Shown here piece by piece: positions 46,389 through 59,334 of a stretch of DNA of 64,000 nucleotides. Both the position numbers and the translations under genes were made by a program. Below the pieces are notes generated by a model. That model was not told the origin of the DNA. It searched no databases and worked only from the letters and a program-made list of their open reading frames with translations. This DNA comes from Halichondria panicea (Eukaryota > Porifera > Demospongiae > Suberitida > Halichondriidae): positions 11,704,632 through 11,768,631 of the forward strand of contig NC_087377.1 of NCBI RefSeq assembly GCF_963675165.1. The letters are read 5' to 3'. Within the stretch, counting starts at the first letter, position 1; every line of letters starts with the position of its first letter.

Positions 46389-47991
46389 ATGACACTAATA
46401 GAGATAATAAAGCTCATTAGAGTTCTTCTGATTTGCTTTCTGGCTGGCTTCAGCACTGGTAAGACTGACTACTCAATTATAGATTTCCTTACATTGCTGC
46501 ATGTTTCGTAAAGCACAATATTCAGTGAGTGTGGAGAGACCATGTCCAATGGAAACAGTCACTTTCACCTGCACTGCTCCTGGAGATTCCTTAATTGAGA
46601 TGGTCACCATCAGATGTTACTAGCATCACTATCCTCTCCACCTTGAATGTACCAGTAATGCGATCAGGTTACACTGTAACACTGATTGCAGCCAATGACA
46701 CTACATTAACATCTACTCTGTCAAGAACAGCAGAGAATGGGATCACTGTGTCCTGTGTTGAGCTTAGTATACCTACTCTGACCACTATAGGATCTTCAAC
46801 AATCCGATTAGTTGGTGAGTTGCAGTTAGTGTCTCATCAATTGTCTGTATACACTAAGTTACATAGATCCACCAGGACCACCTTCCACAATAAGACACTC
46901 CATTCTGAGCAGCTCAGCTAATGAAGTCAGCGTATCTGTGCAGTGGGACCCTCCTACTGAGATTGGTGGTAGAGATGACCTCACCTACACAGTGACCGTC
47001 TCACCTCCGGCCCAGCTTTCTGCTACTGTCCTCACATCCACCTCTGTCACTGTGACTGCTCAATACAATGTGGACTACACTGTCAGTGTTGTGGCTACCA
47101 ATTGTGCTGGGAACAGTACAACAGCTGGGTACAACTTTAGGATTGGTGAGTATTATTATTTTGACACAAATTGTCAACTCCTTCTCAGGTAAATGTCCTG
47201 TGTTGACCAACCCCATGAATGGAGCCTTTGGACCAGTCTCCAGCAGATTATCAGGATCCACAGTAACTATCCAGTGTGATGCTGGGTATGTGTCTGCTGT
47301 TACGATGGTGACATGTGAGGGTACACTGATGTGGAGTCCAGACCCTGAGGCTATTGAGTGTACATCACTAACCACACCTACTCCTACAACTCGTGAGTTA
47401 AGCTCTTGGTTGTAGGAAATTAATACAAAATATCTATGTTAATCATTACATTACACAGCTCCTCCAATAAACTGCACAGCTTCACTACCCTCACCACGGA
47501 ATAGCATTATCAGTAATCATTCAGTACCAGCTATTCCCGGTACACAAGTTACCCTCCAGTGTGACGATGAACTGTTCCCTGAGGGAATAATGACTGCTAC
47601 CTGTCTAGCTACAGGAAAGTGGGACGAGGAGATCGTCTGCAGAGGCAAGTGTATTCATTACTTGAATATACACTTGTAATAATACTTCTCTCTTGAACAA
47701 CCTACAGCTGCTCCTTTTAGTTGTGCCAGCCTATCTGATGGGAGTCGATTTGATGCAGCTGTCTCCATCGGCGTTGTTGTCACAGCAGTTGTGTTCACAA
47801 TCATTGGATTGTTGATAGGTCTCTTGATCATGTATTTGTTCATGCGTAAGAAGGCAGTATGCTCCCCAGCAGCTAAAGGACAAGCTAATGTTGGACCCAC
47901 TACACCAGTTGGTCCTGTTTATGAGGAGGTGTCACCCAAAGAGGAGATTGAACTGAATACTAACCAGGCGTATGGACCAGTAGGATTGTGA
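46389..47991 (+). pseudogene. G7: class B receptor, frameshifted in Ig
   Basis: Duplicate of G2. Signal peptide 46389-46458, Ig 46514-46814, FN3 46867-47145, CCP1 47189-47392, CCP2 47459-47644 (GC donor at 47645), TM plus tail 47708-47991. A 4-bp insertion near 46592 (TCCTTAATTGAG, G2 has TCCTTGAG) shifts the frame and gives a TAG about eight codons later. Everything downstream is open, including FN3 NCAGNS, VYEEV and AYGPVGL. A recent loss, because the rest is nearly identical to intact G2; an assembly error is possible. Confidence 0.82.
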
Positions 47992-49310
47992 AACTTCTGT
48001 TAATGTGCATGCTCAATCACGATTTTAACAACTGTAAACAGCAACATCTGTTCATTAAAAGCCACTACATCTTTTGTATTAAAAAAGAAGCTATATTAAA
48101 CGAGTGGTGCGCTGTGCTAATGCCTCTCGCCATGTTTAGCTTCACTCAATTAAGGTATTAGAGTGTTATAATTATGTCATATAACACTCAAATACAAAGT
48201 ATATACTAATACCTCTTCTATGATCATAATTATAATACGATTATAGAAGAGGTATTTGTATGCTTTGGATACTGTTAAGTTATTATTATGCCTCGGTGTG
48301 TATGTGCAAGCAAGGTATACGGCAGTGTGTGTTTGTATGTGTGCATGTGTGTATGTAGACTGCTACAGCTGCTCAAAGATCAATAAGCTGCAAGTAAGAG
48401 TTTCTATAGGGTTCTAGTAATGTTTTCATGGATTCTGATTCGGGGATTTCCAAAATAATGCTTCGTTCTCGAGTTATGCCTAATTTTGGAATGCCATTGC
48501 AGCCTTTCAGAAGAGTGCATGCGCAGCAAAAGTTGTCCATGGAGTGTTGCTACTCAGTAGTTAGCTCTGTACTAGAACGCTAGTTATTGGTAGCTGCAAG
48601 AGTGAGAAGAGAGCTGCAAGGCTCTATACACTGATGCAGCAGCCATAAAATTTGTACTTTTAGCATCCTTTAGCAACAATCATGATCAATCATTTTGATC
48701 CCACTCTAGATGCAAAAATATTCATCATGATAATCATATCACGTGTGTATTAGCAATATCAGCTAGTAGCTTTATGTTGGCACATCCACCGAGGCATCAG
48801 CACCAGCGGTGCTTTCATTATTGTTTGCAATTGTTGACAATGAATCCACACACAGTCAATAGAAGAGGTCCTGGAGCTTAATGTCAACAGAAATCTATTA
48901 TCTGATGGCTTGGTAAACTAGAGCACTAATTTAAAAGTGCTAACCCTCAGCTGTTGACATGAATCTATACAAACTTGAAGCGTGTTACACAATAAATGCA
49001 GATGTATAATGTGTATATGTGTGTACATGCATGGACACAAAATGAGCTGTTTGAACGAACTAGACACTTTCATAGGCTGCTTTAACTGCTGTACTTGAAA
49101 CTTTTAGGCGATCTTCGAAGGCGACAAACCAATTGATTTAATCGTTGCTTTATAAATTCACGATCATAATTATATTCCCCATAATGATAAACTAGTTACG
49201 GTAAAAAGTTATTGTATCCGTTTTGCTGCTGTGCGATGAAGCTCAACGCACAGGGTGAATGCTCTACTGAGCATTGTTATGAAAATTAATACTTCCCAAC
49301 AGTATGTTAT
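47992..49310. other. Spacer after G7, with hairpin
   Basis: Copy of 8797-10083: shared AATGCCTCTCGCC block at about 48118, hairpin 48208-48256, class B promoter block at about 49190-49290. No gene. Confidence 0.5.
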
Positions 49311-49873
49311 TTACACAGCTCCTCCAATGAACTGCACGGCTCCACTATCCTCTCCACAGAGTGGCACCATCAGTGATCATTCAGTACCTGCTCTTTCCGG
49401 TACACATGCAAGTGACATTCCAGTGTGATGATGGACTCTTCCCTGAGGCTGAGGGCATAATGACTGCCACCTGTCTAGCTATAGGAGAGTGGGATCAAAA
49501 CCCAGTAGAGATCCTCTGCAGTGGCAAGTGTAGTCATTACTTAAAGTAATTATGCTTCTATATACCTTGAACCACTTATACAGCTGTTTCTTACAATTGC
49601 GCCAGCCTATCTGATGGGAGTCGATTTGATGGAGCTGTCTCCATCAGCGTGGTTGTCATGGCATTCTATTCACCGTCATTGAATTGTTGATGGGACTCTT
49701 GATAATGTATTTGTTCATGCATAAGAAGAATGTGTACTCCCCGTCAGCTAAAGAGCAAGATAATGTATAGGACCCACTGCACCAACTGGTCCTGTTTATG
49801 AGGAGGTGTCACCCATGCAGAGAGGAGATTGAACTGAATACCATAACCAGGCGTATGGACCTGTAGGACTGTG
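49311..49873 (+). pseudogene. Class B receptor remnant, block B copy
   Basis: CCP2 exon from 49319 and TM exon from about 49583, with the same lesions as the remnant at 10084 (ATGC insertion in CCP2, later tail frameshifts). The defects predate the duplication. Confidence 0.8.
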
Positions 49874-50000
49874 AAACTTCTGGTACTTTGTTAATGTACA
49901 TGTAACATAATTTATAGAGCATGCATGTACTGCATCTGTTCATTATCAACAACTTAGAACAATGGCGTAAGTCATGTAGCTACGTATTATAGTCAAAGAC

Positions 50001-50632
50001 TCACATTGGATCGTGTTGTTCTATTCTCCCTCTGAGGATCATTATCCCCAGCAGCTGACAGAGTGAAGTGAGACAGTCCACTCCAGCAGACTGCACCAGG
50101 GCATTGTCATATTGCTCTGGGGGTGGGTGAGGGGGATACATGTAATTAAGTGGAGTATATACAGATCTCGTTATTTATTGAAATAGCTTAAATGTAGTCA
50201 CAGTACAATTACACAAATACAAGAAAATGTTATGTGGAATCTACTTAGAAAAGTTCTTGCAGTGTCAGCTTTTGAGGAAATTTAGGTGATCTAGCTGGCT
50301 AAGAAATATCAACCCACGCTATCGATAGTACAACAAACATCACTAAAGTAACTTTATAGACTTAGAGAGTATAGGGTCACCAGAGGACGTCCGACATGCG
50401 TGCATGAATAATTACAAGTGCTAATGTATTTTTTGGATCACACAATGACATCAATGCACTGAACTTATAGTGATTCGTGCACGCATGTCAGACCTTCTCT
50501 GGGGTCATACTGTAAGTATCCTTTATTCACCCATCTCACCAGTTTGAGCAGTGTCTCCATGAGGTTGTACAAGGTCTTCGCACACGCACGCACACGCACA
50601 CGCACACGCACACACACACACACACACACACA
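50001..50632 (-). pseudogene. HEAT-like fragments, block B copy of M2
   Basis: Exon E from the stop at 50001, and a truncated exon C near 50540-50575 running into a CA microsatellite (50580-50632). Confidence 0.4.
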
Positions 50633-50874
50633 TTCTGAAGTATATATATTATATTATAGATTAGTCATTACAGTAAAAAGTTATTGTATCTGTTTTGCCT
50701 CTGTGTGCGTGCAATGAAGTTCAACGCACGGGGTGAATGCTCTATGAGCATCTTGTTAATTATTTGTCTACAAAAACTGGAAGTGTAATTAAAAAGAAGC
50801 TATGAATAAATTATCATAAAGGAAGTAAACAAGGAGGTTGTGTAAATATTCTCACTGTCAAGAAATAATTCGAG

Positions 50875-51795
50875 ATGACACTAATAGAGATAATATTTTT
50901 TTTGATTTGCTTTCTGGCTGGCTTCAGCACTGGTAAGACTGACTATTCAATTATAGATTTCCTTACATTGCTGCATGTTTCATAAAGCCCAATATTCAGT
51001 GAGTATGGAGAGACCATGTCCAATGGAAACAGTCACTTTCACCTGCACCGCTGCTGGAGATTCCTTAAGATGAGAACCATCAGATGTGACTCGTATTCTT
51101 GTCCGCTCTGATCTCAATGTACCAATGACGTTATTTGGCTACACTGTGACACTGATTGCAGCCAATGACACTACATTAACATCTATACTCTGTCAAGAAC
51201 AGCAGAGAATGGGATCACTGTGTCCTGTGTAGATCCTGAGCCTACTGCGGCCCTGATAGGATCTTCAATAATCCGTTTAGCTAGTGAGTAATGTTTTTTT
51301 TCTGTCTAGGCCATTGTACCATCATATTCGATTTCTTATAGATCCACCAGGACCACCTTCCATAATAAGACACTCCACTTTAAACACCTCAGCCAATGAA
51401 GTCAGTGTATCTGTACAGTGGAACCCTCCTACTGAGAATGGTGGTAGAGATGACCTCACCTACACAGTGACCATATCACCTCTGGCCCAGCTCTCTACTA
51501 CTGTCCTCACATCCACCTCTGTCACAGTGACTGCTCAATACAATGTGGACTACACTGTCAGTGTTGTGGCTACCAACTGTGCTGGGAACAGTACGACTGC
51601 CGAGTACAGCTTTAGGATTGGTAAGTATTATCGTTTTGTACACACAGTTTCAACTGATCCTCTCAGGCAGCTGTCCTGTGTTGACCAACCCCATGAATGG
51701 AGCCTTTGGACCAGTCGCCAGCAGATTACCAGGATCCACAGTAACTATCCAGTGTGGCGATGGGTATGTATCTGCTGTTATGATGGTGACATGTG
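50875..51795 (+). pseudogene. G8: broken class B receptor, block B copy of G3
   Basis: Signal exon 50875-50932 is altered but in frame (MTLIEIIFFLICFLAGFST, a short T-run replaces part of the usual segment). Ig 50988-51283 has a TGA in place of the conserved Trp after LR (near 51071) plus the 2-bp insertion shared with G3. FN3 51342-51620 is open. CCP1 from 51667 is truncated after VTC at about 51795. Lacks CCP2 and TM exons. Confidence 0.82.
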
Positions 51796-52942
51796 ATAGT
51801 CAGCAGTTGTACTGTTCCCAGCACAATTGGTAGCCACAACAGGATCAATGGAGTGCAAGTAAGAGTTTCTATAGGCTTCTGGTAACATTTTCTTGGATTC
51901 TGATTCGTGGATTTAGTAATACTTCGTTCTCGAGTTATGCCTAGTTTTATTACTGGGAATGCCATTGAAGCCTTTTCAGAAGAATGCGTAGCACAATTTG
52001 TCCATGGAGTGTTGCTACTCTACTTATAGTAGTTACATGTAGCTCTGCTAAAATGCTCATCATGATAAATCATATCATATCATGTGTGTACGTATTAGCA
52101 ATATTAGCTAGTAGCTTTATATTGACACAGCATCAGCACCCGCGGTACTGTTGTAATTGTTGACAATGAACTACACAGTCATTATAGAAGAGGGAAACAG
52201 AAGTCTATCTGATGGCTTGGTGAACTAGAGCATGAAGTGCTAACCCTCGACTACTGACATGAATCTATACAAACCTAAAGCGTGTTACACAATAAATGCA
52301 GATGTATGTATGAGGATAAAAGCTGGCTAGTAAACAGCACAAGTAACAAGAGCAATAAAATTAAAGGCATGCTGAAACTTTTGAGAAATGCGTTTTAGTG
52401 GTGCATGAGACATGCACTGTGGACTAGAATCACATCAAAGTCAGCAAAGAAACCTGGAATCTTGTGGCTCCTGATATGTTCTGGAGCTAAAGAAGCAACA
52501 AACTACAATTCTAGTTTTCTACTGTAGGGACCCTGTTCCATTGCTCCTGGTAAAGGATCACTTTAGCTGAAAATACGCACCACCTTGATTAAAGGCCACG
52601 CGTATATTCATAATACATGTACACGTGCAAGTGTGTTTTCATAATCGATTAATGACATCTGTTAATCCGGAAATTTCATATATTTGGATGGAGTCTGGTC
52701 TCGCTCTATACCGATTAGCGAGGGTCTACTGTATTAATTTTGCGTGCATCTCCCCATGCACTCTCTTTATGCAGTAAACGATAATTATTACCACCTCTGA
52801 GGCACTTCTCACACGTATAGATCATATAAACTAATGTCTAATATGTAATGACACAATATGCGATTTGACATGGATACATGCAGTCGTCCTAGGCTTTAAG
52901 TTGTTGGCCTACATGTAAGTCATGTAGATATTATTTAATGAC
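51796..52942. other. Spacer with the LINE empty site
   Basis: Homolog of 12633-15010 without the LINE. The unoccupied target CATCAGCACCCGCGGTACTG is at about 52130-52149. The dispersed repeat seen at 14280-14700 follows (52200-52600). Confidence 0.7.
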
Positions 52943-54770
52943 TCACATTGGATTGTTTTGTTTTATTCTCCCTCTGAGGATCATTCTCCCCAGCAGCTGA
53001 CATAGTGAGGTGAGACTCCAGCATATTGCACCAGACATTTGTGTGTGCATGTGCATGCATGTGTGTACATGTAAATACTGGAGTACATTATCAATGTTGA
53101 AATTGCAACAAAGTACACAAACAGAAAGTGTTTTGGAGCAAACTTGTATGATATTGTAAATATAATGGCTTCTAGAATCATAATAACCCACCAGTCCATG
53201 AAATATGGGGAGTCCAAGAACAGCTCGAGGTATCTCTTGAACACTCTCTTACCCAGCAACTTGGTAAACACTGGAAAATGTGGACAGAGAGAGAGAGAAA
53301 GTATTAGAGCAACATCGAACACATGCACTCAAGATACCGTAGTCACAGTACAACACAAAATAATTATTTTGTAACGTTCTATGGAATCCACTTTGAAAGT
53401 TTCTTACAGTGTCAGCTTTTGAGGACATTATAGTCTGTTTCAGTGAAGCACTAGTGTCTTATAAATGTCAACTCATACACTATCACTAAAGCAACTGGAG
53501 AGCTACTTTAATATCATCACCCACACTTGGATTGGTCAGTGTGCATGAAATATACAGGAAGTAGTCACGTTACTCTCCGCATACATCTGATGCACAGTAT
53601 ACCTACGTTCGATACTCTCTCTCTCTCTTAATTATGCTTTATTGCCTCAATTTACATCACACAACACATTCACAAGCTGTACTCGACACTTGGATCCTTG
53701 TGTGTCACTAGTAACCACCACATTTATACCACATGCACATGTACGAAAGTATACACACATCTATGTACATGATCAGTACACCTAATCTACACAACATCAA
53801 CATACCTTTATCCCATACCCCACTACACTCTCAATCATATAGCATACCGTATAGCGCGAAATTTTCGAGGGGCTTAATTTTCGCGGATATCGTGAGTTCA
53901 CGAAAAATTTTCTTTAATTAGAATTATCTGCGCTATAACGTTGCAAATATTAAAGGCATGGCTTCCGGTAAGCATGCAGTTCTTCCACGAACATTGTGCA
54001 ACGAAATGCTTTTAGAGGCCATTCCACGAAATATAAGTGCCTCGAAAAGTTCGCACTATAATACGGTATAACATTGTGCTTGTTGTGTTTACCGTGTATA
54101 GAGTTGTTGTAAAGTTCCAATCTGGAGTTTTCCTCATGTCAAAAGTAAAGATTGTAACTGATGAACATTAATTTTGCAACTTAAGTTAATAGATCTAGTT
54201 TAATAATTATGGTATGCATGTGATGTGTAAAAGTTTATGGTGCAGTGGGGTATGGGATAAAGGTAACATAGCTTGAATGTGTGGTAGATAAATAATATGG
54301 TGGTAATGTGGTGGTCATTCATAAAATCTATAATTATATACGATAGAAGAGGAAGAAGGATTGGAAACGGAAGCGATTCACGTGATGTTTTACATTAAAG
54401 TCTACAAAGTGGCTCTGGGACCATCCGTGTATATGAATCACATGCCCCCTGGTATAATAGTATAAGGAAGAAAATAAGAGCGCTTCTTCATACTTGTCTA
54501 TAGTACCTATAATATTTATCCCATACCCCACTACACCCTCAATCACATACATGTAGCATACTCACACTCCTCACCCTTCATTCTTCTCTCACGGCTCTCC
54601 TGGCTTGTGATAGTGTGAGTCCATACATCCTCCCCTCATTTTGGGGGTAAGTGAACCACACGAGTACATCTGCTGGTTTGTGTGGGCCGGGTCGTCATGG
54701 ATACGATACATGCACCACCCCAAATACAGCCGGTCCAGTATCAATACCAGAGGAGCTGAGGAAGGGGGAG
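52943..54770 (-). pseudogene. HEAT-like gene copy (exons A, D, E) split by a MITE
   Basis: Exon A about 54590-54760 (interrupted frame), exon D 53192-53270 (VFTKLLGKRVFKRYLELF), exon E from the stop at 52943. A 220-bp MITE (53847-54066) lies between A and D. Decayed. Confidence 0.4.
53847..54066. mobile_element. TA-flanked MITE
   Basis: Ends CCGTATAGCGCGAAATTTTC and GCACTATAATACGG form inverted repeats with internal TTTTCGAGG/CCTCGAAAA arms. TA lies on both sides (53845-53846, 54067-54068). An unoccupied related site, AGCATATCCACAC, is at about 26746. Confidence 0.8.
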
Positions 54771-54869
54771 GAAGAACAGTAGTAAACTAATTCATGTAAG
54801 TTGCTTCTTAAAACACAATATCTAAGTCAAACACAAATCTTTCAGACAGCTGTTCAGGTAGTAACACAG

Positions 54870-55000
54870 CTCAATGTACAACATTATCAGTGGATGTAAT
54901 CACTCTGTAATGGATGTAATGCCAGTAATCATTCCCTTTTTACAATGATTACTGCAATCAAACAGTGATAATTATTCATCCATTACATGCACCCATTGAT
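54870..55000. repeat. Foldback repeat
   Basis: GGATGTAATGCCAGTAATCA is opposed by TGATTACTGCAATC with further ATTACAT arms. Small palindromic element; no gene. A fragment like the HEAT-like N exon follows at about 55170-55215. Confidence 0.4.
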
Positions 55001-55726
55001 TTGCATTACTCATTAGATAATGACATTGAATCATTAGACTTCTTACTTGGCTATGGGTCAAGTGTTAGGTAAAGATCATTAATGCCAAAAAAATTGTGGT
55101 GGCGGCACAGTGTGGCATTACATACCACGTAAGGCAGAAATTAAAGCTGTACGCTCACACTCATGCACTTGATGATCCGCCAGCTCCAGCAACTTCATCC
55201 ATTGGTCAATATCACTTCAGTCAAGCAGCTGAGACAAAACAGACGGTAAAGATCCACTACACAATAAACATCGAGTGAGACAAGGGTACTAGTCTGATAT
55301 AAAGGGTCATGCAATCTATACAACCAATTTGATGGGCATAAATATTAAATGATAATGATGACAGTAGAAAAAGACCTAGCTTGCAGGTATAGTCTACTGC
55401 TTTTCAAGGTCACCATCACTCCAGCTAGCCTCGATTCCAGGCAAGATATTTACTTTTATAATCAATTTCTAGTAGAAGTTGATTTGGTAAAGAGTGTTAA
55501 CTAAGCATATGAAAAACAACATTGTTCACTTCTTAGCAATGGCAAAAACATATGCATGAATAAATCGAGTGACCAATAATTAGGCTGCTAATGACTATTA
55601 CCACAAGCGTAAAACCACACATGATAATTGAGTAATTCGTTAAAAAGGAGTATGAGCTATTCCCCACTAATGAAAATGCCTATAAGCGTACAGCCAGAGG
55701 TTAGCTAATTATTAAAGAAAACATCA

Positions 55727-55981
55727 CTAAGGCCATGCAGGCCAATTTTCCTTTAATAGAACGGAAGGTCTAAGAGAATAGGCTTGCATTTGGCATGCAT
55801 AGATCAGATCCAATGACCACTCTACTACTAAAGGCCATCCCAGTGTATATAAACCCCTCTCCCTTTGCAAATAATGGTCGGAATGTGCTGAGGATCCTTG
55901 ATGGTTTTCGACAGCCTCAAAGTACTCGTGCAACTTCAGGACGACACCTTCTATATCAGAACATGATGAGGTTGGTACCAA
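55727..55981 (-). CDS. Unrecognised open segment
   Basis: About 84 codons (VVLKLHEYFEAVEN, LYTLGWPLVVEWSLDLIYA) with protein-like composition but no start context, splice evidence or recognised domain. A complementary open frame exists on the other strand. Possibly a transposon-derived fragment. Confidence 0.25.
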   Translation of the reverse strand: MVPTSSCSDIEGVVLKLHEYFEAVENHQGSSAHSDHYLQRERGLYTLGWPLVVEWSLDLIYACQMQAYSLRPSVLLKENWPAWP

Positions 55982-56189
55982 ATTAAACTAATTTAAAACA
56001 CAGTAGGTTGAGAGTGAGTCAACTGACAGTTTGTGTTAATTAATGTGTGGGTGGAAGTATGCATTAATTTTTGGCTTTCCTTGACTTCCTTAAAAGAGGT
56101 GTGTTCTTTTTAAATGCTATCTATTTACACTCTTATACTACGTCTAGTTCTAGATCTATTAGCCACTGTCTATATCTTGCAATCCTGCA

Positions 56190-58267
56190 ATGCAAGTAAA
56201 AGCTTTTATTATTATCATTACTCAGTTGTTTGCTATTGCTGCAGGTAAGGACTTACTTTATATATATATATATATACTAGAGGTATAAATACTATATATA
56301 TAATGTGTTGACTGCATGTATATAGCTATCATTGTTCAGCCACACTGACATCCACTCCCACTGTGGCCTGTCCTAATGACACTGTCACCTTCACCTGCAC
56401 TCTACCTGGTAGCGCCATACGATGGACAGTGGCTCCTCCACAAGGCCAACTGTTCCTCATCACTTTGAGTACCAGTAACACTGAGGACATACGAGGTAAT
56501 CCAGCGTTCCGTGGTGTTCTCACCGATACCAGGGAAAACCTCACTGCCACTCTCACTTCACTGTCTGAGGCATCCATTGTGGAAGGTACTATGGTGGAGT
56601 GTGTGGGATCACTTGGTTCACAAGAGAGTCCTCTCACTATCGCTGTGGCTGGTGAGTGGATCATGGAATGCATGTAGAGTTATATCTATAGTCAATATAC
56701 TCACAGATCCACCCAGCCCTTCACTGAATCCAAGAGTGTCCTCCACTCAAAACCAACCCAACTCCTCCATTATCACTCTGGACTGGGACTCCCCCTCCTC
56801 TACTGGTGGTGTGTCCGTCATGTATGTCCTCACCATCTCCCCAACACCTCTCGCCGAGTCACCAGTCACCGTGGAGACAACCTCTGCACAGATCACTGTC
56901 CTATATAACATTCCTTACAATGTAACCATCAGAGCTGTCAACTGTGCTGGAATGAGTCAAGAAAGTCTAATTGTGGATCTTAGTAAGCCATTCCATGGCC
57001 GTAATTATTATAACACATGCATGTATATTGTACTCTTTCTCAGTTTTGTACCCCACACCGTCTACTGCTGCTGGTGTGACCATCACCAACACACCTCCTG
57101 TCACTATTGGTGGATCCATGCTCACTTTCACTTGCGGTGGACCCAATGAAGTGATAACCTCAACCTGTGGCAGTAGTGGGTGGTCTCCTGACCCTGGGAC
57201 CTTCGACTGTGGCACCCCAGTTATAGGTATCATACATGGGCAACTAACTCTCTGTTGATCTCATGCATTATAGATCCCCCATCAGTCACCTGTGGCTCTC
57301 CAACTGCACCATCCAGAGGCAGTGTGGACATCAGTGGAGGGACACCACCCTTCTCACTGGGTTCAGAGGTCACCTTCCACTGTGATGAGGGACTGTTCCC
57401 CCCTAATGTGAGGACCAGCACATGCACTGATGTGGGGGGTAGGGGAGAGTGGGTGGAGAATCCCTGGAGCTTGGTGTGCAGGGATAGGCCAGGTGAAATG
57501 TAGCTGTTTAGAAGCTTGATTTTTCTGTCAAAAAAAATGTTTATGTGACTGCATGTGTATACAATTGTACCGCCTTTGTTCCACATTTTAGTATTCTGCA
57601 ATGGCAGGTCATTAATGGGTGCTCATGTTGAGCTGATGAGATACAAAGATGTATACTCACAGTTATTTTCTGACCGTCCCTATATATAGTCAACTGCACT
57701 GTACCTGCTGAGCCGTGCAACGGTGCTATAGTGGACTATGAGAGGTTGAACGAGACAGTGTTGGAGGGAACAGTGTTGACTTACCAGTGTGACAATGGAT
57801 TCTCACTGACTGGACCCAACACCATCACTTGCACTAATGCTGGAGTCTGGAGTACTAAGCCTGAGGCAATCGTGTGTGTACTTATGACTAATGCTGGAGT
57901 CTGGAGTACTAAGCCTGAGGCAATTGTGTGTGTACTTATGACTGAAGGTGATGATGAGCTTTGTAATATTGTATACTATCTACTATCTCATTTCACAGTT
58001 TCTACTATCGCTCCCTTGTTCTCCACTTCTGCAACTGTCGCTATCAGTGTGGTCATCACTTTCATTGTCACTCTAGTCATTGGATTCCTCACTGGACTCC
58101 TAGTGATGCATCTTTTCTCTCGTAAGAAGGCAGTGTACTTCCCGGCAACTGAAGGACAAGCTAACGCAGCGTCCACTACACCAGTTGGTCCTGTTTATGA
58201 GGAGGTATCACCCAAAGAGGACATTGAACTCAACACAAACCAGGCGTACGGACCATTAGGACTGTGA
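56190..58267 (+). CDS. G9: class A receptor with altered CCP1 and CCP3
   Basis: Complete 523-residue model. Signal peptide 56190-56244 (MQVKAFIIIITQLFAIAA), Ig 56340-56651 (TVACPNDTVTFTC, IRWTVAPP), FN3 56707-56982 (TLDWDSPS, NCAGMS), CCP1 57044-57226, CCP2 57274-57492, CCP3 57690-57947, TM plus tail 57999-58267. CCP1 begins LYPTPS where G1 and G6 have VCPTPS, so the first sushi cysteine is a tyrosine. CCP3 has an exact-length 54-bp tandem duplication adding 18 residues (TNAGVWSTKPEAIVCVLM twice) and one extra cysteine. The tail is VYEEV, then PKEDIELN (Glu to Asp), then AYGPLGL. The 51-nt last intron has no in-frame stop. Frame intact throughout. Confidence 0.87.
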
Positions 58268-59099
58268 CAGTTGTTCACTCTTAATTTTAATACAATAGCA
58301 TTCAATAATGCGATCATTCTGGCATTTAGTTTGTTTATAGACCTATGTATAGACTCGCTATAGTTTAATATACATTTGTAGATAGTGTTAATTAATGCCT
58401 ATATAATTCTAATACTAATCATAGATTGTCTCATGCAATGACATCTATATATATCCCTATGATTAATATACAGGTTATAATTATTTTTTGCTGTAAAACC
58501 TTATAATGTGGTTTTTCTGACTTCCTCAATCAGACTGAAATAGAATAAAGTGGTGTGTTTCTTTATGCCTATATGAACCAAGTGATCAAACTCGACAGTT
58601 ATTATAATTATGGCTCGGTGTGTGTGGTAGTATGTGCATTACACCCTAGCTTTCAGCTATAAATATAATTGTTTTCCTTGCAACTTTCATTATTATTCAT
58701 TGAGACAATGTAAACAATACATGTAGCACTGCATCTGTTCGCATAAACTGATGAACAAACAACAGCAATTAATTATACAACTGCATGTTACTGTTCTGTC
58801 AGACTTGTCCATCCTGCAGCAAAAATAAATCACACACAGTACAATAAGTATATTTGTAAGAAAAACAATTAATATTATTAACATGTGGTGCAAGCTGCGC
58901 TGTGCTAATGCCTCTCGCCATGTTTTTCTTCACTCAAAAAGTATTAGAGGGTACACAGGTAGGCTCGGGGAGTGGCTGAAGTGACTAAATTTAAATGTAC
59001 ATGCATATAGGTAAAGTCATCCTAAGCCTAAGCTTAATGAGCAGAGAATTGAGTTTATGCATGTGTTGGAGAAAGTTGTATGCAGTAAACTGCAAAGAC
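58268..59099. other. 3' flank of G9
   Basis: AT-rich, with AATGCCTCTCGCCATGTTTT at about 58907. A truncated HEAT-like exon E fragment follows at 59100-59145 (minus). No other gene. Confidence 0.4.
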
Positions 59100-59334
59100 T
59101 CACGTTTGATTGTGTTGTTCTCTTCTCCCTCCGAGGATCATAACACTTATAGTGTCCTAATTGATATTGAACAGCTCGATCAGCAAAACTTCAAAGGATA
59201 ATCGCATTCATGACACTATAATATATATCCAATCTACCACAGAAACCAATATCAACATTGACAAGTTGACAGCACACTCCCGAGCTTCTAAAGCTGCTAT
59301 TGCTAGCTAGGTACATCAACGCTCGCACCACAAC

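Larger units (their letters stand above)
41240..53510. repeat. Segmental duplication, block B
   Basis: Second copy of block A, about 39.2-39.4 kb downstream. Its receptors carry additional lesions (G6 FN3 +1, G7 Ig +4, G8 nonsense). The left border falls inside the CCP1 exon and the right border near 53510, where sequence after GGAGAGCTACTTT diverges. Confidence 0.9.
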
